In this document: piece by piece, positions 10,214 to 22,440 of the stretch
Layout: each line of letters starts with the position of its first letter
Position numbering within the stretch: the stretch's first letter is position 1
Origin: Circinella minor
Lineage: Eukaryota > Mucoromycota > Mucoromycetes > Mucorales > Lichtheimiaceae
Assembly: GCA_016758965.1 (NCBI GenBank)
Contig: JAEPRB010000393.1
Span: forward strand, 1-26,377
DNA length: 26,377 bases
Direction: 5' to 3'
Translations under genes and position numbers: made by a program
The notes under the pieces: generated by a model
What the model saw: the letters and a program-made list of their open reading frames with translations, nothing else
Told to the model about the DNA's origin: nothing
Database searches by the model: none

Positions 10214-10440
10214 CAGTCCACAGGATTTTTACATGATTTCACATGATTTCACAGGATTTTAGAGTGTTTACAACACCAATATCATTTTATTTTTGGTCCA
10301 CAAAATTTTTACAAGATTTCACAGGATTTTACAAGATTTTTTCGTTTTATTCCCAAATTAAGAATAGCACACAGAATTTTTACAGGATTTCACAGGATTT
10401 ACAGGATTTTACAAAATCCACAGGATTTTTTTTATGGTGA
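10214..10440. repeat. degenerate minisatellite of ACAGGATTTT-type units
   Basis: Variants of (C)ACAGGATTTTTACA/TCACAGGATTTTACA recur at least ten times, in two clusters separated by unrelated bases. Unit length varies from about 10 to 14 bp. It looks like slippage repeat. Confidence 0.75.
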
Positions 10441-10737
10441 TCCAATGTAATTAGTTCTTTGTTACTGCTAAAGCTAGCTCCAAATTATTCATTTTAGTTA
10501 CTAATTGTCTAATACGTTGCACGGTTCCTCTTAATGAAATTTGAAGCCTTTTTACTAAAGCATTATCTACAAATTATTAGAAAATATCAGATGTTAATAT
10601 TTGTTTAGCAATTACAAATTTTGATAGTTTTATTACTTTTTTTCTTGCTACTTCTGGAGAGACGTTCAAAGAGGAGCCAGCACCCACTACATGCTTCATA
10701 GAGCTCTCCCATTATTTTATTTTATTTTTTACTGTAG

Positions 10738-12145
10738 GTTTCCTATACTGACAGACGGGCTCCAAGAGCTTGCTCGTTCTACCGGCGCTGGTTATTAGCT
10801 CTTTCATAATGTTGCGGTTGGAGTTCAAGCTCGTAAATGTGTCGATTTCTTTCTCCAGTAGCTATTGCGGTACTAGTAATGGTGCCACAACATATAGACA
10901 CAATATGATAATATATGTATAGTAGATAATAATGAATTTTTAGATATTATTTATAAATATTGAGTTTTCTATAGATTGACAAATATCATACCGTAATAAT
11001 GTTTCAATGCTGCATAGTAAGCTTTGGCCAATGTAAGATTAGGATCTTCTGTATATAACGACCATTCTCCATTTCGTGCAACCTGATCTCCCATCTTCGT
11101 TTTAATTCATCAAGGTTTAAGTTCTTTTTAAGAAAAAAAATCATTGGCAACTATGATTCTTTTTTCTGCAGCATTGTAACGGTCTATTATAGTGGAACCT
11201 GATAAAATATATTTGTGTATAGACTTAGAAACATATAACAGTCGTAATATAATTATAAAATACATGTGCAAAATATTTGGCGAATATGGTTATATATACC
11301 AGCTACGAACCTATTGAATCGATATACTTTCTTTTAAAATGATCAATTGCACTGGTGAGTATTATTAGACAATGTTCAGATGACATATGGCGAGTAGTTG
11401 TAATATAATTATTATAAACGCTCCACATTCTCTCACTCTACTCACCATTGGTTCGTCCAAAACCAGATATATATTTGGGATTATATTTAACCTGGCAAGA
11501 AGGCTTGTGTGCATAAGCATGAAATATACCCACTGCACATTTACCATCCCATTCATTCAATGTCATCTAACCACAAAATAGTTTTAATATTTCTGTTCCA
11601 TATGTACATCTTTTAAGCTGATTATTATAAATAAATATCTATGGCCTTATATTATTATATGTATATTGTGCATACCTTTAGCTTTTTTCAAATTTGCACG
11701 GAACATCATACATAATGTCTAGGTTCTTTGTTTCTAGTTTTTCGAAAACTTCATCAAGTACAGGAAGTGGATACTTAAATCTAGATACTTATAATAAGAG
11801 TAAGTAGAAATAATAGTATTTGTGTTAAATAGATTGTAAAGGGCACTTACTTTTTACCACTTTGAACTAAATTAGCAAATGCAAATGGAATGCCATGTCT
11901 TGCACACATGCATCCAAATAAACCTGTTTCATCAAACTTATCCCGACTTGCAGAACTTCTTTTATTGTCACCAGCTTTGAATGCAGAGCAGTCATAATAA
12001 TCTACCTATATTTATTTCAGGAGAAGATTAAAGAAAATTTATTATATATATACTATAGTGTATACAGCAAGTTGACTTACTATATCCGAGGAACTATTAT
12101 CAGTTGAGATCTGCATACTTCCACCTTTTTCTGAGCACCAAAATA
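10738..12145 (-). pseudogene. KDZ-superfamily transposase, decayed
   Basis: Minus-strand exon pieces in order: WCSEKGG near 12138, DYYDCSAFKAGDNKRSS, ETGLFGCMCARHGIPFAN (about 11940-11860), YPLPVLDEVFEKL...MYDVPCKFEK (about 11770-11690), WDGKCAVGIFHAYAHKPSCQ...GFGRTNGE (about 11560-11440), SERMWSVYNN, then a helical C-terminal part with LELQPQHYERANNQRR. The GLFG-x2-CARHG, YD-x-PC-x-FE and AHKPSCQ-x-KYNP blocks with a GE-x-SERMW motif are typical of Kyakuja-Dileera-Zisupton transposases. Damage: a stop (11438-11440) in the GE-x-SER motif, a one-base excess in an A-run after KFEK (near 11690), another stop near 10786, and two frame changes near 11090-11150. Intron-like GT-AG gaps separate the pieces. 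Dead copy; start and end are approximate. Confidence 0.8.
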
Positions 12146-12164
12146 TTTTTTTGTGATAATACGG

Positions 12165-12370
12165 GATTTTTTTTCAGGAGTTGACCATGGTGTTTTTGAT
12201 TTCAAGGATGATGTTTTTGATTCCATGGATGTTCTTTTTATAATCGCAGATGGTGTTTTTTATATTCAAGGATAGTAATTTTTTTTTTCGGGGATAATAT
12301 TTTTATATTCAAGGTAAAAGGTGTGTTCGACGTTTTTATTTTCGCGGATGGTATTTTTTTTATTCATGCA
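12165..12370. repeat. degenerate 20-23 bp T-rich repeat
   Basis: About eight variants of AAGGATGATGTTTTTGATTC follow one another (for example ATGGATGTTCTTTTTATAATC, GGATGGTATTTTTTTTATTC). They lie directly upstream of the KDZ relic and may have replaced its 5' exon. Confidence 0.65.
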
Positions 12371-13022
12371 TAGCTGAAAGGGGGTTTTTAACCGCCTTTT
12401 TTTACACCAGCAAGAAAAAAAACACAGATGGTTCGATTTTTTTCTTTTCCCACCTTATTCTTTCCTTTTTTGATAAAAAAAAAACACAATTGTAGAAACT
12501 ATAATAAGATCTGAATTATATGTCTTTTTTTTTGTGAGATATGTTTATCTTGTGAAAGAAAAAAAACGGAAGGACAAATAGAAAGGTAAGTAGTATAAAG
12601 TTGGAGGAAACAAAACGGTAATTGTGTTCAAGAAACAAGACTATATTCAACATGGAAGAAAGGGACACCGACAATATAAAAAAAGGAAAGCATTCTATTC
12701 AAAATGATTTATGTGCCTGAAGGAATGGAAACGTCATGGTTAGAACAAAAAAAAAAGTATACAAAAAGATATAAAATTAACAGTTGCTAAAACTTTCAAG
12801 ACACGCGTTGCTTTAGTAATCTATATAACGAGCATCTCAACCAACAATGTAGTCGACAATCGTACATCAATATTGAACACAATGAACGTCAATCTATACT
12901 ATCCTAAAAACAATGTTACAAAAAAAAGAACCAAACAACAAGCAAACAACAATATAATATTATACTTGTTTTCCAACTTACCAAACAAAGCTATTTTTAA
13001 AAGTTAAAAAAAGACTTTACTT
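12371..13022. other. spacer with homopolymer runs, no gene seen
   Basis: Rich in A-runs and T-runs; both strands are closed by frequent stops. No repeat, RNA or signature protein was seen. Confidence 0.5.
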
Positions 13023-13691
13023 TTGCAGCAAGCTATAATATGTTTTCTACGCCTAATATTATTAATAGAACAGCACATATTATCAAAGAAACACACGGAT
13101 GATGAAAGGTTAAAGAGTGAATCAGGTATTACAACTATGAATTGGATTCCAAGTAGTGTTGTTGTTATGGCTAGTATATTATTATTATTATCATCAATAA
13201 AGTATATACATAAATTCTTTTGGATAATCGACTCTATCTTATTGGACGTTCTCGAGTATGTTGTTATCGATACAAGGATGGTTTCCATCCCTCATAATCA
13301 TGTTAGCTCAAAATCCTTGATCAGTATACTAGATATATGTCCCATCCAATAATATACTCAATCCCTTCTGAACAAATGCTTCGTAATATATATCTATATT
13401 CTCCCGTTTATATTATAAGTAGTACCATATATTTGAGGCTGTACAATTTATCTCAAGAAAATACTCGTGTATATCAAAGTATTATATATTGTTGGGTAAT
13501 ATTCATTTGTATCCGACAGAATATAGGCTTTCTGGCCATAGGTGGGGGATAATTTTTTTTATGTGCACATTGAAAAAAATGGTAAAATAATTTATTAAAG
13601 ATATAATATGTATAATGAAAAAGAAATAGAGAGAGTGTGGAGAAAGTTAAATAAATAAAGAATATATATATAATAAATTGTGGTGAGTTAC
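13023..13691. other. weak open frame (13023-13352, +) and spacer
   Basis: A 109-codon plus-strand frame preceded by TTTTGCAG encodes a hydrophobic segment (SSVVVMASILLLLSS) and a short C-terminus. The minus strand is also open for 94 codons. Neither has a recognisable family, and the composition is that of the surrounding DNA. I do not call a gene. The rest (13353-13691) is AT-rich and holds nothing recognisable. Confidence 0.25.
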
Positions 13692-14905
13692 TTAGACAGT
13701 TTGATTTCTTTTTTCGCATTTTGATGGCCAAAACAGACCACAGCTTTTTTTTCTTTTGCGCGTGTTGCATTGATTGGGACAATGTGGACATTCTTTTGGT
13801 GTTGATCTGCCACTTCATTCTTCATTTTTACAATAATGTGTTTTTGGACGGCCTGGATACTCACTACGATCACAAATAGAGCAATGTCTTATTTGCCTCT
13901 GGTTTATATTTGTTGTTGATGGGATGGAAGTTAGAGCCATTGGATTATCAGATGATATATAGTTTGTATTTGTATAAAATAGTAGTGGAATATTGTTAAG
14001 TACAGTATATATTGACTGGTGGTGTATATTCATGTTGGTGATTGGTGCTATGATTGTCGAAAGGTATATTATTGGAAGGTCTTGGCGCAATCAATAATGG
14101 TGCTCGTAGTGGTATTGGTAAACAAATATCAGGAGAATTGGTGTTGGTATTAGCGTTATTTGAAGTGTGTACATGTTGTTGTTCAGATGATGAAGGTATT
14201 ACTGTATTTAAATTATTGTTGGTACGTATTATTAGAGCTTGTGATTATTGCAATGGCTTGTTCCATTCAAGGAACCTTTAATAGCGATAACATTAAAAAA
14301 TGCTGATTCAGCTGTTCGCTTTTTCGAGTTGAAGACTGAATTGTTTTACGTATGTTTTCGCAGATTGCATAATTAATATTGACAGTGTTTATATATGTTC
14401 TTTTACTTTAATCTTGTATTTGCAGTAAGAACAGTACAGGTTTTGAGCCTCCACACGAAAATGAGGGTACCATACGTAAAAACACTCACAAGGATGATAT
14501 AGCTTTTTGGATCAAGAACCACATTCTCCAAAGCAAATGAAGGCATATTTGGCGTAACCCAATAAGTTCCTGCGTCATACTCTTTTGGTTGCTTTCTTTT
14601 TTTAAATTTACTACGAATACTGCTCGAATATTGATCAATCACACTTCCTGGGGGACAGTCGGGTTCATCCGCATTTTCAGCTGCATTTCTATCGTTAATT
14701 GCAGGATTCATATCAGCCGATTCTTCTGATCCAAAAAAAGTTATCATCCAAAACAAGGACCTCATCTTCTTCATTGTTATCTGTTAAATCGTTTCGACGA
14801 GAATTATTTGAATCTAAACTCTCTATAGCAACAGGAGGCGAAATAACTGTAGCAACCGAAGTAGGACGTGATAATGGCTACAAATGGACACATGATTATG
14901 TATAA
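13692..14905 (-). pseudogene. broken transposon-type gene with Cys-rich ends (DUF6729-like start)
   Basis: The N-terminal part (about 14905-14375) is acidic (NNEEDEVLVLDDN), then FKKRKQPKEYDAGTYWVTP, then a C-x-C...YVWYPH...YCSYC pattern like the start of fungal DUF6729-type transposon proteins. The frame slips at a run of seven T (near 14735) and again near 14490. A Pro/Asn-rich stretch (14220-13995) slips once more, followed by HCSICDRSEYPGR...HYC, a TGA (near 13816) and, in the same frame, ECPHC and three more Cys, ending at 13692. The expected catalytic centre between the two ends is missing, so this may be an internally deleted copy. That the two ends belong to one gene is inferred from order and strand only. 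Confidence 0.45.
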
Positions 14906-15559
14906 TATTTTTTTTGGTAATCTTTTTATTTTTTAAATAGTTTTTATACCATTATATTATAATATTTTATCAATAAATTAATAATACTCTCTACTTCTTC
15001 CTCTTCGGTAATCTCCTCTGTAACAGAAGACAATGGAGTAACACTTGAGAGAACCTGCGTATTATATTTAATCATTAAATATATACGTATTAATTCTATG
15101 TCATGCCCTGAAACTGTTTACAACATTTGTTTCTTTCTTTTTTGATGCTCTTTTTTTTATCCGGATTATTAATATGCAAGAATGAATCAAAATAGATAAT
15201 AATGTTTAATTAGTTTTATCTTTTAGGATTGGCGGGACTATATTTAGTTGATTACCATGAATAACTGATATATTTATTTTTATAGTGGTCTACTAAAAAG
15301 GTGAGTGTAAAAATATAAGAAAAAAAAGAAAGAGAGAGAAGAGATAAAGAAAAGGGTGTTTGAAGTACTCATTAATGTCGTTTGTATGAGAAGACCGATA
15401 TCCAAATTAGGGATGGCGTAATTCTGTAATCCAGAATAACGCATTCTCATTCGCCAATTACAGAAGGATTACAGAAGAAATTACAGTCTGTAATCCCCTT
15501 TTCCATCGATTTTATTGGCTGTATTCCTTCCCCCAACTACCGCCAGTGAGCCAAAAGAT
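14906..15559. other. spacer; small ATTACAG repeat at 15415-15500
   Basis: AT-rich, without a supported gene. Between about 15426 and 15500 the words CTGTAATCC and GGATTACAG alternate in both orientations (ATTACAGAAGGATTACAGAA...CAGTCTGTAATCC), giving a small imperfect palindrome. Confidence 0.45.
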
Positions 15560-15886
15560 ATTGAAATTGGTAAAGTTGAAAGGGAATAGTGAGAAGATTT
15601 TGAGGGTGTCGAGTCTACTTTGGGACATTTGGCACATCTGGCACATTTGGCACAAAAGCTTGATAAAAAAGGAAAAAGGGTCTAAAATTATTATCATTTT
15701 GTAAGGGCGGAAGGTCAAAATTTATTGAAATAGGTAAAGTTGAAAGGGAATAGTGATACAAAGAAAGAGAATAGTGGAGATGTCGAGTCTACTTTGGGAC
15801 ATTTGGGACATTTGGCACATTTGGCACAAAAGTTTTGATAAAAAAGGAAAATGTTTTTTTTGTAAGGGAGGAAGGTCAAAATCATA
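15560..15886. repeat. 164-bp tandem duplication with a 9-bp sub-repeat
   Basis: GGTAAAGTTGAAAGGGAATAG starts at 15569 and 15733. Both units continue through GTCGAGTCTACTTTGGGACA and end with AAGGTCAAAAT. Within each, ACATTTGGC/ACATCTGGC recurs three to four times. The duplication lies just past the 3' end of copy C. Confidence 0.85.
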
Positions 15887-15926
15887 GGATGATAGTTAGT
15901 TGTGGAGAAGATTTTGAGGATGGAGT

Positions 15927-18900
15927 TTAAATATTGCTGATATCCCCCAGAGGAATATCATCTGGTATCATTTCTGGGAAAACCACGTAATAGCGGCCAT
16001 CATGCAGTGAGGACTTGAGTAAGTCTGCATTACTCTTTAAATTCTTGGTATGGGTGACGTAAAGTTTGTCTGCACTACTTATGTTACTGCTTGTTCGATA
16101 ACCAAATGGGATGCCCTTCTTTGTTCTTCGTGAACCATACTCCGTCATTTTAATGTTCCTATATACCTTCAGTAGCAAGCATAAAGAATGCTCAATGCCT
16201 AAAATTATAAAAAAGGTAAATAATCTATTTATATATATATATATATGTATTGCATTTGTTTTTATAAAATTGTATCCTCATAAGTGTGTGTGAAAAACAG
16301 CAATAGGTCCCCAAAGAACATTCCCGAACCAGATGTAGTTGGGAGTATTATTTTAACCAATGTGTCCAGTTTTTTCACTGTGCTAGGATATTCTTGGCAG
16401 CGGAATATGATATCACCTTTGATGAATTGTTTTCCAACATGAATGTTGTTGTCTAGAATACTGTCAAGTACTTGGTTATCTCGAAACTGGAAATTCTAAT
16501 AATTTGTCAGATATTCAATAAGGTGATATTTCTTGTTATAATCAGTGACACTTGCTGCATGATGATTCCATAAAATCATTTCGTCATGTTCTTCATCTTC
16601 ATCAGGTACGAGATACTGGTTTGCTGGGAGCTCACCTATTGGATCATCAGTCTTATATGCACGCTCAAAGTTACACATGATTAACTGACGTTTGATTATC
16701 TTGGCAGCGTTGGCTCCAGGTCAGACACGAAGTTTTATATGCCATTTGAAAAATCCTATATTGTGCAAACAGATAGTAAGTATATATTTAATGTAGCAAT
16801 GAGGTATTTAGTAATAATATACTAACCGATTGCGCGCTCTGCCAATCGTGTACTGTAACCACGCAAGGGGCCCAGCTTTTCAATAATGTCATGGAAGTGA
16901 CGAAGTAAGTGAAAATTCACTGTATATAAATTGTGATCTATTTTGTTCTTCATGTGTAGGTGCCAGGCATGTAAGTGTCTAGATATAATCAAATCATGAA
17001 TTAATTTTTATTGTAGTTAAATGACAAGATAGAAAAAGTTACACTTACTTTTTTATGTTCGAGCAATCTTCGCTGTCAATCTCCCATTGTAAGGACAAGG
17101 TGCATTCTATCACAAGAGACATGATAGCTTCGACTTGTTTAGAATTGCAACCATATTCTTCAACTAGTTGTTTAAACACAAGTGTTGGAACTATTAGCTA
17201 AAGGAACATGATCCAATCCACGGAACGCATAAGGCCTGCCTTTTTTGAAACGTCCATCAATGAAATAAGTATGTTAATAAAAGTTGATAAATTATTTTAT
17301 CACGCAGGTATATATAAAGAAAGTAAATGTACACATACCTCTGAATGCTCCCTCAAATATTCTTGATGGGATTGTTGACCCTGAATCAACAATCGCCCTA
17401 CCTATATTTGAAGAGAGTCTATTGTGAAGTCTGATCGTCGAATTCACGTCTGTTGCAAAGTTTCCGGTTATCATATCCCATATCTTTCTGGTAACGTTGG
17501 CCCCAATGCAATGCATTTCATCCAACCCAAAAAAGCTGTAACCATGGAATGCCTTTAACTGGCCGAACAGAGTTGCCTTTTTGATACCAAAGTCCTATTT
17601 CAATGCAAGCAAAAAAGGTCAGTAAATGAAAAAGGTTTATTATTCGTTAATATTATTCAAACTTACTGGCATGCTGGCATTCCTCGTACGAATTCATTGT
17701 CTGTTCTTAGATCGGACATGGCTTCCATTCCAGGGTAGTAATGACCACGTCCTTTCCCAGCGGGACTAATTTCAGATGTTGTTTTGATGCGGCATTGCCT
17801 ACATCCATATTCGGAATTATTCCTGGTATGGTGCGCGATCTCCTGGCATCCTATCAAATCCCCTGAAGCCAAGAGCAAATGTACCTTTACATGAATTGGG
17901 CCACCTTCACAATATATATTCATGCCAGCATTCTCAAGAACAAAAAGCTCTCTCAAAAGTGGTGTGAGAAAACTATATATGTTGCCTGTATGATCCGCGG
18001 GAATGATTGCCACTTGCATCATGTGTTTCGTTTTGTATCTATATAATTAAAGGTATGTATAAGTTTTAATAATAGTGATATATTTTTTATAAAGAGTTTT
18101 TAGTCACTGATAGTTACCTTTCCTTTGGTGATAGACTTAATAATACGAGATGTACAATAGTCATTCTCGAATTTCCACTTCCCTTGAATGGTGTGAAACC
18201 ATCAACAAATAAAGATACTGCAAGAGATAAGTTTGTTTCTGTCTGGTTTTGGAAAAGGTGGGCTTTTAGTGTTTTGTACACAGTATGTACCATCAGTTAT
18301 ATCTGTCACCACTTCTTCTCCTGGTTCCAATGGTTGCAAAGTTACTGTATCGAGGATAGACGTACGGATATCACTATCTGCAATCATGTATGCCAGCTGT
18401 CGTCTGAGTGGAAAGTATGGCATAGATGCAACTGGTTTTCCACTGGAAAGAAATTGTTCTTTTCCACATGAGCAATCATCCATCGAATTTGGTGGGAAGA
18501 GTCAACAATGACCTAGGCAAATGCGGTATTCGGTTTCCTGGAGGTTAAACATTTTTTCCAGATGCACTTTGCTTTTTGCTGGTGAAAACAACGGCTTTCT
18601 GTCTATATATTTTTCAAGTAAGTTTAATAACATCTTATGTAAAGTGAATTGACAAATCTTAAACAAACAAATCTTACCAAAACTATCATCCACAATCCAT
18701 TCGTTTAACATTGATAATAACGATGTGTAGGCATCACGGCTGACATTATGTTCCTAGATCCAGCTGTACAATTCAAAGCTCTTTTTCTCGTGTTTGTCAA
18801 GTGGGACAGTTCCCTGGACCATCTCTTCAAAAGGAATGTCGGTACAGAGCAGAGGCTCTTTATCCCAAGGATCAACATAAAGGCCTTCTTCTTCATCATT

Positions 18901-19396
18901 ATCTACTTGATCCATTGCCTCAACAGCGATGACCTCTTGTTCTGATGTATTTCTTTGACCATCGTCATTTTCATTGTCGCTATTATCATTGTAGTTATTA
19001 TCCATTGCAAAATCATCATCGTCGATCATATGATGATGATCATCATCACAGTTGTCCGCGTATGGTTGTTGTGCAAGAGCAGGCGGACTTTTCCCGAAAT
19101 CGTACTCGATCATGTCATCATCATATATGTCTTGGTCAAATGTTTCTTGCACCATGCTCATAACACTGGGATCCATGTCAAGTGCATTAGGGAGTACTTC
19201 AGGGTCCTCGTTCATAGGCATGTATTGCTGAATTTTGCCATCTAAATAAGTATTGTAAATTTATAAGAACAACTAACCATAACATAATTTCACTAAGCTA
19301 TATTTACATACCGCATGCTGCAACATGTGCATTATATCGCGTTTTCAGCTGATCGACACCGCACATCATACAGGTAATAAGTTTGGGATTAGGCAT
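15927..19396 (-). pseudogene. CMC/CACTA-type transposase (copy C), full length with stops
   Basis: The start is the Met at 19396. Exon 1 (19396-19312) encodes a C-x2-C...H-x3-C finger (CMMC...HVAAC). Then follow a long acidic Asp/Asn/Glu region, SMDDCSCGKEQF, MMQVAIIPADHTGN, HVKVHLLLASGDLIGCQE, YYPGMEAM, FGLDEMHCIGANVTRKIWDM (about 17530), LMRSVDWIMFL, LGPLRGYS, and the C-terminus MIPDDIPLGDISNI (15927). Order and intron positions match copy B; the joined phases agree, for example at SLSPKE and AERAIG. In-frame stops: 18754 TAG (Gln in copy B), 18502 TGA (Arg in copy B), 17198 TAG (Gln in copy D), 16721 TGA, 16496 TAG. Otherwise it is well preserved, so inactivation is fairly recent or occurred as a burst. 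Confidence 0.82.
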
Positions 19397-19559
19397 GGTT
19401 GTTTAAAAAAAGTAGTTGAAGTTATAATGTCAAAACAAGTATCATAAAAAGTGTTTCCTTTTATAGGCTCAGAATGTTTCGACTTTGGGTACATAATTAT
19501 AATATGCATTACAGTCTTAAACAAAAATAACTGATAGAATAATTGGTTCATCATCATGG

Positions 19560-20215
19560 AAAAGTATGGAGTGATTACTAATATTATTATTTAATTTACT
19601 TATTAATACGATGTAGATGGTAATATTCGGTACTGATTATGGCTTGCATGAAATGACGCATCAAATGGTGGGAATATGGAATGGTTACTAGTATTATTAA
19701 TTTACTTCTCAATACGATGTGGATGATAATATTCGATACTAATTAGTGTTTTGCATGAAATGACGCATCGAACGGTGGGAATATGGAATGATTACTAGTA
19801 TTATCAATTTACTTATTAATACGATGTAGATGGTAATGTTCGATACTAATTAGTGTTTGCATGAAATGACGCGTCGAATGGTGGGAATATGGAATGGTTA
19901 CTAGTATTATTAATTTACTTCTCAATACGATGTGGATGATAATGTTCGATACTAATTAGTGTTTTGCATGAAATGACGCGTCGAACAGTGGGAATATGAA
20001 ATGGTTACTAGTATTATTACTTTACAAATTAGCACGAGTTGGATGATAATATTTGGTGCTAATCAGTGATTTGCATGAAATGACATGATAAAACGGTGGG
20101 AATATGGAATGGTTACTGGTATTATTATTTTACAGACTAGCACGAGTTGGATGGTAATATTTGGCACCAATTAGTGGTTTGCATGAAATGGGGCGTTCAA
20201 AGAGTATAAATATGG
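19560..20215. repeat. six tandem repeats of about 107 bp
   Basis: GTGGGAATATGGAATG recurs at about 19669, 19775, 19881, 19989 and 20096, and in altered form at 20204. Each unit also has TTTGCATGAAATGACG and an ACTAGTATTATTA stretch. The last two units are most diverged (CACGAGTTGGATG). The array ends about 100 bp before the reading frame at 20306. Confidence 0.9.
20205..20212 (+). promoter_or_regulatory. TATA-like box in the last repeat unit
   Basis: TATAAATA stands where earlier units have GGGAATAT. It is 94 bp before the ATG at 20306, a plausible core-promoter distance. This is inferred from position only. Confidence 0.35.
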
Positions 20216-20305
20216 AAATGGTAACAACATTTAATTTTGAATCATTAATACATCACAGCAACTACTTTCAACCCCCTCCCCATTTTTTATTTCAATCACT
20301 CTCCA

Positions 20306-20983
20306 ATGAACAACAATCACCAACTACCCTCAACAACCATCGAGCTGGTGCTCCAAATGATTTTCCAATTAAACAACACTATTCAGGAAAACACCCGTGT
20401 TGTTAATCAATGATTTGATCAAGTGGATGAGCGACTCACAAGAATGGAAGATATGTTGCAAACAGGAACCCTTGAGCAATAAGAACAACAACGTTCGCCT
20501 TCTCCTTTGCCACCACCACTTTCTATAATGATCGACCAAGAGGTCATGATTCCAACCCTAGTCAACCATACTCAATGTGTACCCTCAGGCGAATATCATC
20601 CTCCCCGAGTGGTACTTACTACTGATAAGGAACGCCGGTTGACGAACTGAACGTCTGCTTACAGACCTCCCGCTCTTTGTGCCATTACCAAGAATGTTAT
20701 CCTCAAGCCGCCATCACAAGGAAAGCCTGACATAATCAAGCACTTCATCAACAACCCTGGAAACATCGGTCGTCCAGATGATTCTCAGGTGTATGAGATG
20801 TTGAGAGCGGAGGCTAATTGCCACAAGCATGCTCTCCTGTGTGCTAAGGAGCAAATCCCCAGCCACTTACCAAAGACTTGGAACCATGTAGATAGAATGG
20901 CAAAAGCGGCAGAGATCAGTTTGTTCGAGTACAAGGTGTACCGGATGTTTAGACTTCCAATGCATCTATGCGAGGATTACTGA
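20306..20983 (+). pseudogene. single-frame ORF with three in-frame stops, coiled-coil N-terminus, family unknown
   Basis: One frame runs from the ATG at 20306 to the TGA at 20981, 226 codons, without any frameshift, broken only by TGA 20411, TAA 20480 and TGA 20648. It reads as a protein across the stops: a helical, coiled-coil-like start (FDQVDERLTRMEDMLQ), a Pro/Ser stretch, then a compact region (RPPALCAITKNVILKPPS, KTWNHVDRMAKAAEISLFEY). Composition is richer in G+C than the flanks. All three stops fit single C-to-T changes (CGA or CAA). The layout is reminiscent of a gag-like or first-ORF product of a retroelement, with the 107-bp repeats as its 5' region, but I recognise no zinc knuckle or reverse transcriptase. 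Stop-codon reassignment is unlikely, since copy A and the 24702 and 26054 genes use normal stops. Confidence 0.5.
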
Positions 20984-22440
20984 GAAACATAGTATAGACA
21001 ATAGGTATTCCAACTTATTTGCTGAGTTTAAATTTTTTAAAGAAGGAAGCTAAAATTTAAATTAAATATAGATTTTAAAATAAAAAAGAATTAAAAATAA
21101 TATAAAATTTAAAATAAAGATATTAATTTGAAGATATAATTAAAAATAAATTTTTACTAATATTTAAATTTAAAAAAATCTTTAAAAAAATGTAAAATGA
21201 AAAGATTATTTTTATTTTTTTTAATATGGAATGTTTCTCACTGGGTAGCCAACTTTCTTTTAAGAAAGGCGGTTACTATACATGAGGCTAGGGAGTAAGT
21301 GGTTTTTTTTATTAAACAATGTTTTTAATTTTAACACTAGAATGATATTACCAATTACTAATAAGTTCTTTTTATAAAATCACCTTTTTATTAGAGCACC
21401 ATCCGGTATAGGAAGCCTTGTGACTCGAACAACCTATATATATTTATATATAGCTATTTGTATTTATCAACATCAAATTCTGATGCAGAAAATATATTAG
21501 GAGCATGGACACGACGTCCATCATGAGTGGCGTTACAGGCCAAGCTGCTGGTTCACCTGGGCCATCTTCGAGCTTCCGGTCATTCACATCTGCAATGTCA
21601 ACATAAGTAAGCTTATTTAATTGTATAATAATGCCATATATCTAAAGAGGACATTTTTTAAAAATAGTGACTCGGTAGCTCAAAATACGTCTGGTGAAAG
21701 GTAACATACAGATAGTAGTCTTTAATAATAACTGTATTCAGATGAGGGTTTTCTAGTCTAAGAAATATGTGTTGGCTAAACAATTTATTTTGAAGTTTAG
21801 CATATGAAGCAATTTATGTTCTTGAAGATTTTTGTTTTTAATAGGGTCAATACCATTTGATTTGTATATGTTTCCTAAATTGACTTTCATCAACTATTCG
21901 ATAAATTGTAAAATTATTTTGTTAGTCATTATTATTTAACTAGTAATAGTGGAAGAAGATGGAATAAAAGTGTGTATTTATATGTTTCCCGAATACGTAA
22001 TTATATTCTTTGACTTTTTATGAGATTATGAAACTACTTATATTGTTTGACATATATGAGCACGTTATAGGATAATAAAAGTTTTACAGTAGCACAAAAG
22101 AAATAAGACAACATATGTGATATACAGTATAATCATATAATTGCAAGAATGTTGTAGTGTAATATATGCTTTCTTGTGTTTGAATATTCAGCATAGTTTA
22201 TATGAAAAATCTAATGTATGCTTTTATGTAAGACAAAAATGTATTTTACAGTTGATGTACATATTTTCTATTTTATTTAGCATTACAATAGATATAAATA
22301 TCGTTATGAGTGGTATGTATATATGCAGTATCTCTTTATTATTAACCTGCCCTTAAAAGTAATTAACTGTATCCAGTCCCGATAACTTTCACATCCCCTT
22401 TATTTTCACACCAAAAATGGGAGATGTAAGTTTGAAATTA
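20984..22440. other. AT-rich spacer; tiny open frame at 21505-21606
   Basis: 21050-21230 is almost pure A/T. A 33-codon frame at 21505-21606 (MDTTSIMSGVTGQAAGSPGP...) has coding-like composition unlike its surroundings and may be a relic first exon. A GTGACTCGAAC word near 21420 resembles part of a tRNA T-arm, but no tRNA folds around it. Nothing else is supported. Confidence 0.35.

Noticed and set aside
11365..11581. Two overlapping 63-64 codon frames
   Set aside because: They are other-frame readings of the KDZ exon with the AHKPSCQ block.
18184..18511. Plus-strand frames of 92-95 codons
   Set aside because: They are antisense shadows of copy C exons, which match copy B.
18945..19245. Plus-strand His/Ile-rich frames
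   Set aside because: Antisense of the acidic Asp/Asn region of copy C.
20306..20983. Stop-codon reassignment to explain three stops
   Set aside because: Neighbouring intact genes use TAA and TAG normally, and all three stops fit single C-to-T changes.
21415..21440. tRNA T-arm-like word GTGACTCGAAC
   Set aside because: No acceptor, D or anticodon arms can be placed around it.
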